From Fratercula arctica (lineage: Eukaryota; Chordata; Aves; Charadriiformes; Alcidae), in contig CANTUZ010000025.1 of assembly GCA_947846985.1 (NCBI GenBank), forward strand, positions 13,080,100 to 13,144,099: a DNA stretch of 64,000 bases, given 5' to 3'. Shown here piece by piece: positions 44,211-56,036 of this stretch. Made by a program: the position numbers and the translations under genes. How positions within the stretch are numbered: position 1 is the stretch's first letter; the number at the start of each line of letters is the position of its first letter. The notes beneath the pieces are model-generated. The model saw only the letters and a program-made list of their open reading frames with translations. It was not told where the DNA came from and searched no databases.

Positions 44211-46860
44211 ATAGCCCTAGACTTAACAAGACAAAAGTAATATTTTAAATGAGAGTTTTCCTTGACTGAGTGCTAACACTGGCTTAAGAAAGAACAGCAG
44301 CAATCTTGATTTGTACCCATAGAATTTTCTTCCTTTTAAGTGTATTGTTTTAATGTACAGACAGATTCCTAAACAACATAGAATTGAATGCAAAATGGGA
44401 TAGAATGTGAGTGAAAATTTAATCATATTTCTTAGGAATCCTTCTTCAATGCAATATGCAAAAGGCCAAGTGGCACCTTTGTAATTATGTTAAAAAAACA
44501 AAACAAAACAAAACAAACCAAACAATTACCAAAAGAGAAAATCCTTGAACTGAACTGAGAGAAAAATTAAACAGACATTCAAAAATAATAGAAGGAATTT
44601 CTCATGCAAAGCCAAGAATAATATGCAATAGCAATCAAGATTAAAATAAATCATTGTATGTGTGGTTAGCTGAAGTGAAATCTGTAAGCAAGGTTCTCTC
44701 CTGATTCATATAATGAAACAAGAGACTTAGGTCCATACATGGTAAGTCTTTACTTTTTACCCCATAATATGCATGGCCAAGTTCTAATATTCCACTTTTC
44801 AGAAAGAGCCTGCTCACATTCTATCAGGCTGAGAATCTAACTGATTGTCCCATTTATATATAATTCTATAAGGAGTCTTACGTTGATTTTCAAAAGAACT
44901 CTTAATCTCAGAGAGAATAATTGAGCAGTGAGCCACAACTCCCTCTTTCAAAAATAAAGGGACAGCTTAGACTGAAACAAAGTTGTAAAGTCTAAGGCAG
45001 CTGTTGACTCAAGTGAGCTACCAAGGACTACTGACAAATTCCTGTTTCAAAACACTCAGTAGGGTATTAGCAAGTGGAAATGATCTCCATGTGACAAAGT
45101 CAAAATCCTACTAGAATAGGAAAGGGAAACTTATTCTAGTAGCCTTTCCAAAATATTTTGAAATCCTGTTCCACAGCAGAAAAGATTTTAGCTACTTTAT
45201 GTGCAACAAAAGGAAAATGTCCTAACTTCTGATTACTTAATTGTACTCAGAACATTTTGTTTCACTCTTGGTAGCAAGTGGTGATAGCACAGAGACTCCA
45301 TGCAGTGACACTGTTCATTTGCAATATTGCAGTTTAGAACAAGATACACAAGTATGAAGACAGTTATATTTGCACTTGGCTTTGACACTTCATTATGTGT
45401 GAAAAAGAGGCAGTACTGCACATAAGGTAACAAGATAGATGTTTAAATGGCAAGCAGCCACCTTTTCAATGATTCTTGGAAAAACTACAACTTCAGCAAA
45501 AGGAAAACATGAATTCATGTGAATAAACTATACAGGTGAGGCTTTTTCAGAGACACATTTTTTCTCAGAAACACATTTGTTTATTCTAACCCATGTGTCA
45601 AACGAAAGAATTGCAGCACTGAGTTAAGATAGGGCCTTATCCAGGACTAGTTTGCTTCCCAAACTAAGAAATAGACTCAGCTCTTGATTGGGATGTCAGG
45701 ATCTGTGCCCATTTTATCTCCTCAGCATGTCCCATGCTAACCTATCAAAAAATAATAAACTGGAAAGGATGAGATGGATCCAAATGTGCCAAAAGATCTT
45801 TTGGCCTTCAGAAGAGCATCTAAGCAAAGGCCCAGTACTGGAAGAATCCCGTCTTTGTGAAACCATTCATGGCATTTTCAGATAGAATTCTGTGGTTGGT
45901 CTTAAGGCAAGCAGGATGAGATGCTGGACGAGATATCAGGGCAGGAATATGTTCCCCAGGGAGAGAGCTAACCAAAATTAACCTACTGCTTAAATGGAAT
46001 GCCTAGGAAACACATAGGCTCCCAGGAGATTTCAGCCATATTTGGAAGGTAGACATTTTACTGCATATACAGATCACTCACTGCCGCCGCCTCATTAAAT
46101 CAAATGAACAGCTCCAATGTAATGCTGTTGAAATGGAATTAACACCATGTTAGGACTTGGAAGTTGTCGGATTGAAGGGAAATGCCAGCAGCCCCGTTAC
46201 CCCAGAACTTTCCCATGTTACTCGTTAACTTGATCAAGGTTATTTCATCCTCAGAAAGTGAAGAGATAAGGTAGGCAGAGGAACAAATTAGCATGTAGTT
46301 TTATGTTCACTGCAATTGCCTTTCTCCACTTCAGTGTGTGGTCTCCTAACAGAGGAAATGTGGGACAGTGGTCTGGGACTAGATGGATACCAAGCACTGC
46401 CACTTCATTTATGCACACTTTTAACCACATGGTGATGTACCTGCTTTTTATAGATGCATGCATACATGCACGTATATGCTGACAATATGCTACAGTATTT
46501 ATTTAAATTGATCTTAAACATAATAAGGTTATAATTTATGTGGACACATGACACATGCATCAAATTTGAGTCTAAAAACTAAGATGAATGACCTTCTAGT
46601 GGCTGTGTGCTGAAAATGTACAGCGTTATTGTGGCTCTACAGCCCAGCATTAACTTGCAGAAATGAGTTCTCCAGAGAACTTGAAAAATATTTTCAGTGT
46701 GGCTTACGTACTGCACACACAATACGTATGAACATAAAAGCCTGAGAAGGCAAAACCAGCCTAATGCTTAGATTCAGAGGAGGCATAATATGCTTACGTT
46801 TTAGCTAGAAAAATTACAACTGAATATTTGTAATAAGCCACACGTATATATGCCCATATG
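44211..46860. other. Intronic stretch, nothing recognised
   Basis: AT-rich; contains an AAACAAAACAAAAC simple repeat near 44495. No gene seen. Confidence 0.45.
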
Positions 46861-47660
46861 AGCTGATGGGATGCACACAGGAGTGCTGAGGGAGCTGGTC
46901 AGTGTCACTGTAAGGCCACTCTCCATGATCTTTGAAAGGTCACGTCAACTTGGGGAGGCTCCTGAGGACTGGAAGGAAGCAAATACTGCTCCTTATCTTC
47001 AAGAAGAGCAAGATGGAGAACACTGAGAACTGAGAGCCAGTCAGCCTCACCTTGATTCCTGGAAGGTGATGGAGCAAATAATCCTGGAAACCATTTTGAA
47101 GGTGATTGGGAGTAGTCAGCATGAATTTGTGAAAGGGAAATCATACCTGGCCAACCTGGTAGCCTTCTACAATTAAATTATTAGCTTGGTGGATAAGGGG
47201 AAAACAGAGGATGTTGTTTATCTTGATTTTAGCAAGGCTTTCAACACAGTCTTCTGTAAAATCTTCATTGACAAACTGATGAAGCACAGACTAGATAAGC
47301 GGACAGTGAAGTGGACTGAAAACTGGCTGAAATGCCAGGCTCAAAGGGTTGTAATCAGTGGTACAAAGTCCAGCTGAGGGCCAGTCACTAGTGGAATAGC
47401 CCAAGCATCAATGCTGTGGTCAATGCTGTTTAATATCTTCATTAACGACCTTTTTCACTGTAGAGGTGATCAAACAGTAGAACAGGTTGCTCAGAGAGGT
47501 TGTGGAGTCTCCATTTCTGGAGATATTCAAAACCCAACTGGACATGGCCCAGGGCAACTGCATTAATGAAACCCCACTCTGAGCAGGAAGGTTGGCCTAG
47601 ATGATCTCCAGGGGTCCCTTCCAACCTCAATGATCCTGTGATTCCACATTTCTGTATATT
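46861..47660 (+). mobile_element. CR1 LINE, old, internally deleted
   Basis: The plus strand shows the RT N-part (GVLRELVS-like, RPLSMIFERSRQLGEAPEDW), [18 protein letters not shown] and WTENWLKCQAQRVVISGTKS. It breaks at NIFINDLF (about 47455) and jumps to the C-terminal region and tail (GGTTGGCCTAGATGATCTCC ... TCCTGTGATT). The active-site FADD block is deleted. The only clear CR1 on the plus strand. Confidence 0.85.
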
Positions 47661-48844
47661 TATATACAGAATTGACAAATTGCTGGCAGCAGACAAAAAA
47701 AAAAAAAGAGGATATCAATGACATGCTTTGGAAGAAAGATGGTAAACTATGGACACCCTATGATTCCATGGGTTATTGAGGAAGGATGGATTATTTCCAA
47801 GCAGGCACATGACTTGGATTCACAGGTCCTAACAGATTGTTCAAAAGTCCTGTCCCTCCATCATGCTGGGCTACCAACAGATGCATAAGAGGATCTCTGG
47901 CATCTGTGATAAACTATTTCCAGAGCATTTGTGCTTAAACTATTTGGCCTAAGGAATCCTAATTTTCTCTTTATAGTATTCCTCCTGTATTTTACTTCTT
48001 TCCATTTCCAGTTAAATAACTCTTTTACAACTAAGCTCAAAGGAAGACAAAACTGATATTGTATCTGATATGTGCTTTATTCGTCTCTCCAGTTTGCATC
48101 AGCTGTAATGCATGGCACTTGCTTAGAGGCCCAAACTACTTTCTTCTGAACCTATTTTGAAAATATTTGTCTTAAACAGAAGGAAAAATGGGCTCTTCAC
48201 ATGCATTTTTAAGATTTTTCCAATCAAATCATTCTATCCTTCTTAAGTTCAAACTTCTTACTACTTCTTACTCCTCGAATATGAGGTTTCACAGACTCAG
48301 CTGAAATACCTTTTTGCAACTTTGAAATCACTCCTTAAATTCTCTCATCAACTTTTTTCTCTGCACAGGAATTCCCTAAATTCTTTCAAGGAAACCCTAA
48401 CAAAACCCATCAGAACCTTCCATCATCTTTCCCTTTTTTCCTCTATTCAGATAGCCAAGGCTTTTAACCTGTTTTCCTCCTTTAACCCTTCCACTTGCCT
48501 CACCAGCATACCCCGGACGAGGGATCACCTTTTTGTATCAAATCAGATTCTTTTTTTCACCTCAATCCCTTCATATCCTTAGGAGTCTACCAATAAATTT
48601 TGCCCTTCATGTTTTAAACGCTTTACTGAACCACATTTTTCTTCTTACAGATTTGGCATTCTTTGCCTCTTTGACATAACAATAAACAAAACATTTTCTT
48701 AGCAGCACTAAGCTAAGCAACAATTGATATTTGTTTTGGCACTTGTAGCAGGGATGAAAAGTGAATTTATGTTTTATACTGCATTGTGCTTACAAGTATA
48801 TCTGTGGACAGGATAGCTCAGGACATTGCAGTCCAAGGCCAAAT
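47661..48844. other. Intronic stretch, nothing recognised
   Basis: AT-rich, pyrimidine-rich around 48240-48640. No feature supported. Confidence 0.45.
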
Positions 48845-49465
48845 ATAGAATCATAGAATAGTTTGGGTTGGAAGGGACTTTTAAAGGTCATCTAGTCCAA
48901 CCCCCCTGCAACGAACAGGGGCATCTTCAACTAGATCAGGTTGCTCAGAGCCCCATCCAACCTGACCTTGAATGTTTCCATGGATGGGGCATCTACCACC
49001 TCTCTGGGCAACCTGTGCTAGTGTTTCACCACTCTCATTGTAAAAAATTTCTTCCTTATACCTAATCTGAGTCTACCCTCTTTTAGTTTAAAACAATTAC
49101 CCCTTGTCCTACTGCAACAGGCCCTGCAAAAAAGTTTGCCCTCATCTTTCTTATAAGCCTCCTTTAAGTACTGAAAGGTTGCAATAAGATCTCCCTGGAG
49201 CCTTCTCTTCTCCAGGCTGAACCCCAACTCTCTCAGTCTTTCCTCATAGGAGAGGTGTTCCATCCCTCTGATCATTTTTGTGGCCCTTCTCTGGACCTGC
49301 TCCAACACGTCCATGTCCTCCTTCTGTTGGGGGCCCCAGAGCTGGATGCAGTACTCCAGGTGGGGTCTCACCAGAGTGGAGTAGAGGGGCAGAATCACCT
49401 TCCTCGACCTGCTGGCCACGCTTCTTGTTATGCAGCCCAGGATATGGTTGACCTTCTGTGCTGTG
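48845..49465 (-). mobile_element. CR1 LINE, 5'-truncated
   Basis: Tail ATAGAATCATAGAATAG at 48846 on plus. Minus-strand RT C-terminus: [56 protein letters not shown], with one codon lost in [11 protein letters not shown]. Older than the 40.4-kb copy. Confidence 0.88.
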
Positions 49466-50264
49466 GAATTAATACACCTCTTTGGTTTATAAAGGAAACC
49501 ATCAGCATTGTAAAGGATGTAAACAGACAAGAAGTCCAAATTTTCTAAGTAGGTAGCAATTTCACTTGACATACAAAATAGATCTCATGGTATCCAGAAA
49601 ACAGAATTCAGGCTGTCTTCCATGAGTGAAATGCTACAGTTAATTATCTACTTGAACTGGAGGAATGCTATGAAGAACTGTTTAGTCAATGTTTATGTAA
49701 AGTATTTTGACATCTGGGCAGCTGGAAATCCAGAACTCTACACTAGTTGAAACTGTTTCTGACATATCAGTAACTTAAAAGGGAAATTTTCTTGATAAAT
49801 TAACAGGGAAATACCAAATGTATGATGAGAAGAAAGTTGTATTACCAGATAATGGTAGCCAGTTCTCATGTCCACACTTAAGAGATGAATAAACTTCAAA
49901 AGAGCAAGGACCTAAAAATGTTATTTGAAGTCTGGGGCATCTTTTTATAATCAAGATAATATCCCCAGTGTATTCAAGAAAAATACTTAACGGATTACTC
50001 AATTGTACCTGATAACCTGCATTTGGAAGAAGCTATAAATGTTTGATTGGTCTTTAATGAAGTAGAAGAGATACTGAGGAATCAAGAATAGAAATAAGGA
50101 AAGATTATTTTACAAGGCTGAAATAAAGAGAAAACTGGAATTTACTAGAGGCTGAATTAAAAAAATAAATCTCCATCACTTCAACTTGCTTTTCAAGCAA
50201 AACAAATTACTGGATAGAAGTCTCTGACCTGTGTAACAGAACTACAGAAAATATGGATGGAAAG
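49466..50264. other. Intronic stretch, nothing recognised
   Basis: AT-rich, no feature seen. Confidence 0.45.
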
Positions 50265-50760
50265 GATTGCCAGATATCATCAGGTCCACTCCCACTCTTC
50301 ACAGCCAGATCAATTCTTTCTTGACTCTCATATCTGCCTACTGGATTTTTCTAAAGGCCAACAAAGACCTGCAAAGATTTTGCAACCTCCCCTGTCAGTC
50401 TTTCCCAATGCATGACTATCCTTGCCCCTACTATTTTTTTCCCCTCATGAGAATGAAGAATAGTCCTTTACCTACCTGAAGACTGTTATACTTCCCTTCC
50501 TCCCTAGATGAAACAAAACCAATTTTTCAACTAAGTTTTCTGGATCACTGATCATTCTCATAGCTTTCCTCTGGACTCCCTTCAGTTAGCCCAAGTCTGA
50601 AATAGCAGTCTGTCTGAGGCTTTATCAAAGCTAAGCTGAAAGGATTACCTCATGTAGTTTTCTTTCAGCTATCCTGTGTTTTTGTAAGAGAATGGCATTA
50701 TTGACTCATGATCAGCCAGCTCCAGATAATTTTCTGCAAAAGTGGAAAGCCTGGCTTTTG
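50265..50760 (-). mobile_element. Possible very old CR1 relic
   Basis: Plus-strand text such as GGATCACTGATCATTCTCAT, AGCTTTCCTCTGGACTCCCTTCAG and GGCATTATTGACTCATGATCAGC parallels the antisense CR1 3' region (CTGATCATCTTCGTAGCCCT ... CTGGCTCATG) in order. Heavily decayed. Confidence 0.45.
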
Positions 50761-52679
50761 AATAATATGATTACCTTTCCTCTCACAATCTCCCACTCCT
50801 TTTTGATTAAACATTTCTAAATATACAAATAAAATATAAAAGGATATGGGAAAACAAACCTGTTAATTTTAACTAAAGACTAAAACTACTGCAAGGATAA
50901 AAACTGGTTCAAGGAACTAGGACTGTAAGAAGGTAGAAGAAAACATTTTTCCAAAAGGAAATATAGAATATTAAGAAAATCACCTATTAATTGCATGCTG
51001 CCAAAATCATCACTGCTCTAAGAAAAAACAGCGTATGGGAAGATTTGGCAAACTGTTAATAGAGAAACATAGAAACAAAATTCACTAGATCAAAAAAGCT
51101 CATGACTAATCAGCACAGTGGGTGAACAGTTTAGTGCTTTAAAGTACAGGACTTAAAATTCAGGGATACAAACTTTATTTTAAGCTTACTGGTGCCTTAA
51201 TATGTAACCTGGTCAAAGTTAAAAAAACTCTGCGGCTTTCATTTTCTCTCCACTTTTGGAAATTGTGTAACCTACATTTTAGGAGAGTGCTTCTGAGGAC
51301 AAAGGAGGGAGATTTAGGTTATAGCAGCAAATTTACCTAATCTCCATCACTGCTACGTTTGAGTTTAATTTGGCCATTAAGTGTTGCAGCTACTATCCTA
51401 AGAATTATTAAAGATCTTAATCTTTAAATGACTGGCTTTACAAGTTCCACAAATGGCTCACATTCAAATGAAGCACTACCCATGAACTAAGATGGTGGCC
51501 ACTTTGTCCTTGTCTTCACTCAACAACAAGTCCGAAAAGCCCAGTTTGCTGTTATATCCCAAAACAGCTAATCCATTTCCTGACGCACTGACTGCTCACT
51601 GAATGCTCCATCACTTCGTTTCCCAAAAAAGGTAACATATATCATTGTATAGGTTCACTTTCAGCTCAGCAGGGGTAAGATTTCCCCAACACAAGAAGAA
51701 AATACAACTCTTCACAAGCACACAAAATTATGTAGCAAAAGAGACTAAGCTTCTCCTCTCTCTGTATTTTTGAAGTTAGATGGTTCTAAGCTTTGCAGTC
51801 CTGAACTGCACTCCCTCAGCCCTTTTGCAGAGTCAGGGAATCTAGACATCACTTGGCTATGCAGAGCAATGCCTAAAACCTACACCTCTGAGCGTATAGC
51901 TCCAAGGTCAACATGACTGGTGCTATCAACAAAGAGTGTATGTGAATAGATTAAGCATTAAAGAAAGGGATTTGCAGAAGTCAATTGCTAAGAAGGAAGA
52001 TGCTGAAATCAGCCAGGAGTGAAAAGTGCATCTAGGAGGTGCATATGCATGTAAGGGCTGAAGGGCTAAAAAGTGGCCCTTCCATCCACTCTAGACACCC
52101 AGCCATGGGCTATTCCTTGAGTTAGACATCCAATTCTCATCAGCTATTCCTGCAATATGCTGAGATACCTGTGCCTTCAAATACTGATGGAATATGAGTG
52201 AATGTAATAATCATGGTAAAAATAAACATTTTATTAATATCAAATATTGATCTGATTTTTGTTTATCAACCATCACTACTGCAGTCTCATATAAAAATAA
52301 GAGGGAAGAAGAGTCACTAAGATTTACTTTTCAGTTGTGGCTTTTACTATTGCCTTCTGTTAGTTTTCTGGATGAATTATTTGCAAGCTACACGTGTACT
52401 TTGTGTATTTTCATACTCTAAATATATTTCTCTTCTGTCTCTCTCCCACAATTTTGGATAACAAAGAGCCCTAATGTTAAAGAGATTTCTGTTTAGCAAA
52501 GCTGTGGAAGTCGTATACATTCTGACTTTTAATAGCATTTTTCCAAACTCTATAGATTGCTAAGGAAGAAAAATTTCTTGTTAATTTCAGTCTTCCTTTT
52601 GTTCATGCTTTCAAACATTTCTAGTTTCTAAAACCTGAATGTGAAGAATGACCCAATAAGGAAAAACCTACTAGATCAG
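50761..52679. other. Intronic stretch, nothing recognised
   Basis: AT-rich, no exon, RNA gene or clear repeat seen. Confidence 0.45.
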
Positions 52680-53154
52680 TGTCCTGTTTTCATCTGGGAT
52701 AGAGTTACCTTTCTTACTAGCAGCTGGTATAGTGCTATGTTTTGGATTTAGGATGAGAATAATGCTGATAACACACTAATGTTTTTAGTTGTTGCTAAGT
52801 AGTCAAGGACTTTTTCAGCTTCTCATAGAAGCTGAGAGGGAGCATAGACAGGACAACTGACCCAAGCTGGCCATAGGAATATTCCATGCCATAGATGTCA
52901 TGCTCAGCTCAGGGGATTGGCTGGCTGGGCATCAGTCAGCAGGTGGTGAGCATTGTGCATCATTTGTTTTGTATATTCTTTTATCATTATTATTGTTATT
53001 ATTTCCTCCTCCTTCATGCTGTCCTATTAAACTGTTTTTATCTCAACCCACAAATTTTACTTGTTTTTCCCTGATTCTCTCCCCCATCCCACTAGAGGGG
53101 GAATGAGCCAGTGGCTGTGTGGTATTTGTCTGCCTGCTGGGTTAAACCATGACA
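52680..53154 (+). mobile_element. 5' LTR, family C
   Basis: 475 bp, TGTCCTGTTTTCATCTGGG to TTAAACCATGACA. Contains GATGTCATGCTCAG and TTAAACTGTTTTTATCTCAA. Related to the 38.2-kb LTR. Confidence 0.88.
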
Positions 53155-53162
53155 GTCCTTTT

Positions 53163-53180
53163 TGGCACCCAACGTGAGGC
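53163..53180 (+). other. Primer binding site, tRNA-Lys(CUU) type
   Basis: TGGCACCCAACGTGAGGC followed by TCGAA, 8 bp after the LTR. Two G-to-A changes relative to the provirus B site. Confidence 0.85.
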
Positions 53181-53252
53181 TCGAAGGGTTTGAGATAATA
53201 ACAGGTTAATCAGAGTGTATGAAGGAATGTATATCTGTTAACAGTTGCGGGA

Positions 53253-53890
53253 CGTGATATTGATTCATTTGTTCTCGATATTAGTTTATTTGATCTGCAT
53301 CGTGCTCTCATTTTTGCTGTACATGTTAAAGATCTGCAATGATTAGTAATGTTTTGCCTGGGAGATTTGTTATTACAACACTGACCTTGAGCCTAATCTG
53401 CTATATGTTTTGTGCTGAAGCTATTACTGTACCTCGGGTACCCTCTCATGGAGACAGTTAGCAATTATACTTCTTCCTCTGAGAAGTTTTTTGTGGAGGA
53501 AATACAGAATGGCACCTTCGCTACCTTCTTCGGTGATGTTTCCTCCTTCATTACAATAACTTTTCAGTACCTTGAACATCCTTGGGTAGTTAAAATACTT
53601 CTATTGGTATTTCTTGGGAATATTGTTTCGGTTTTGTCTAAGGTTAGCAAGCAATTTAAGAATATCAGAGAGATCTGCCCCGAGGTTGGATAGTTATGAG
53701 TGGCAGGGTGTGTGGAATAGCATGGGCAAATGCCTAGGATGGTAGGCACCTCCAGTGTTTTGAAACTTCACCCCTGAACAAGTGCAGAATCCTGAAAAAC
53801 TAGTAGAATATTTGGAATAAGTATGCTGTCACCCTGGCAATTCCAGGGAGACGCAAATTATCGCAGTGTTGATCACAGTGAGGCATCTGG
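53253..53890 (+). pseudogene. gag: Gag N-terminal hydrophobic domain, family C
   Basis: A first hydrophobic stretch (LIHLFSILVYLICIVLSFLL) lines up with the start of provirus B Gag, but ends in stops (near 53342). The next frame gives LKLLLYLGYPLMETVSNYTS (from 53412), a second sequon (NGT), EHPW and a hydrophobic run (VKILLLVFLGNIVSVL) to a stop at 53693. Downstream FTPEQ and similar text parallel B Gag residues 175-215. The shared order of hydrophobic helix, LG[H/Y], NYT and [E/H]PW then helix supports homology. Confidence 0.7.
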
Positions 53891-56033
53891 GGAATCTGAG
53901 TATTTAATCCATACACCTCCACATCCATCTTCTATGAGACTGTATGGGTTTGTAGATATGTACATATTGAAATTATAGGATTTATGCATATGATATGTGT
54001 TTGTATCGTACATCTGTTTCATGTCCTGAATTCTTGTCATGGCTGTCATTTATTTACTCTAAAAAATTTACCAGAAGTCCTGCATCTGATTTTCATGTAT
54101 ATTCTGCATTATTTAGTTTTAATAGATGATCCAACTGCTAAGGCACAGGGAAGTCATCTCATAAACCAAAGTAGCACATCACATTAGTGAACCAACCCAG
54201 AGCAGGTGACAAAAACTACCTGAGTGAGCAAAATAAGCTCTGACCACTGAAGTTCTATGGCTTTATGATACTGTGCCATTTTCTCCATCTCTAAGAATTT
54301 GTGTAGTTTAGTTAAAAGCACAACAAAGCAAAAATGCGGCTGAGACAGTCTAGCTCACTTGTGTAGACTCACTGTGGAGTCACCAGATCCTCCGGCAAAA
54401 GCTTTGCACTGCCTCTTTTAGCTTGAAGTCTTTTTGCTACATCTCAGGAAAGGTGCAAGACAACATGCTGCCCAGCTGATGCAAAGCAGAGTCCAATTAT
54501 AAGAGCATCAGTATAAAAAATTAAGGTTTCTTTACAGGTGGCTAACTAGGGAACAGAAAGTATCTGTGGCAGGAATTTATTTTTTTTGGGTGGTGGTGGT
54601 GGTGTCAAAATTAACACAGGAGTGGGGTGGAGAATTCCTCCAGAATGTGTTTTCCCTGAGGCGCCAAGTGTGAACATGTATCTTGTGCAATTCACGTCTT
54701 CAGCCAATTATTTCTTCACTGATTTAGGCTTGTTTTCTCTCCTAAAAATACTAAATCAACAATCTTAAATCAAACTCAAGAATTCAAAAAGAGGCCTATT
54801 TTCAGGGGTTGGCAGGAGTACCACTGATGGCAGGATTCAGACAGCTTCCAGCCTGTAGCCAATATGAGACTGTATTAGGAATATAAATGTACTTATGTAT
54901 TTACATATATACACTTATGTAATATAACATTTAAGTATTTCTCAGCAATTCTCTCATGTTTGGTTATACGATACATGACAGAAGTGCTGAGTAATTTCAA
55001 AAGAGAATCAGATAAACTCACTTAACACTTTCAATGAAAAGAGATGGAGAGTGCTTCCTCTTCCCATTTCAGTATGCAGATATCACAAGGGATCCTTGAA
55101 GACATCACTGTATATCAAATCAATATCTGTTTTTGAACAAAACTCAGAATTCTACCATCAGTCTCCTTCACTTACTCTTCTGACTGCACTCCTGAAATCT
55201 TGGCCTGTCTTGTTTTCTGTGACTGCTTCCATGGAGCTTCTAATTTCTCCATTCATAATGCTCTTTCCTTCCCCCTTATCTTTCAGAAATCTCATCCAGA
55301 AACACCAACTTCACTGATATGTAAAATCCTCTGGCTGAGAATACTCCTCCTATTTATTACTCCAAATTCGTTTATCTTGTCACACTGAAAAATACAGTTT
55401 GGGAGAAGTTGAAAATAACTGTAAATTCAAATTGAATTTCACAGAATTGAGATGCAAAAATGTCCACAAAAAGCTTTCCCCCTCTCCCCCAAACTTAGTA
55501 CTCAATCCGATGTTATACAAAAAAGGCAATGTTTTGTGTGAAGACAAATTTTATATTTAAAATTTGACCTCAATCTAATTTTAAAAGGTTAAAGGACACC
55601 TGAAAATGAAATATAACATTTAAAGGCCAAAGAAAATTCAATCACCTTTTTTCATGTTTCAAGCAATTCAGTATTAATTTTTTTAAAGAAAATTCTCACC
55701 AGACTGATAAATAAATTACCTGAATAGCTCTTGAAGCTATACAAAGCAGAAAACCTTCAACTGAGAGTTCATAAGCCACTGATCTCATTTTAGCAAAAGA
55801 TTTCATACAGCTGAAGCAAATGTAATTTTTTTTTTTATTACCACACCAACACAAAAGAACACCAAGGCAAATTTGGTTGGCATCATATTAGAAACGCTAT
55901 CAATTTGAAAAGTCTCTATCTGAAATAAAGAGTTCTTTATTGAAAGTTACTTTGTTACTTTTATTTGATGCCAAAATAACAGTAAGTCAGGATGATCGGA
56001 AGGGATTTCACCAATTGTAGATGTTGTCCTCAA
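53891..56033. other. Intronic stretch, nothing recognised
   Basis: AT-rich, with a short GGTGGTGGTGGTGG run near 54590. No feature supported. Confidence 0.45.
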
Positions 56034-56036
56034 CAT

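Larger units (their letters stand above)
52680..53890 (+). mobile_element. Family C element, 5' part only
   Basis: LTR, primer site, leader and start of gag of a third ERVL-like lineage. Homology is lost near 53890, and no pol or 3' LTR follows. Confidence 0.85.

Noticed and set aside
50267..50479. 70-codon frame at 50.3 kb as a gene
   Set aside because: Overlaps a probable decayed antisense CR1; no coding signature.
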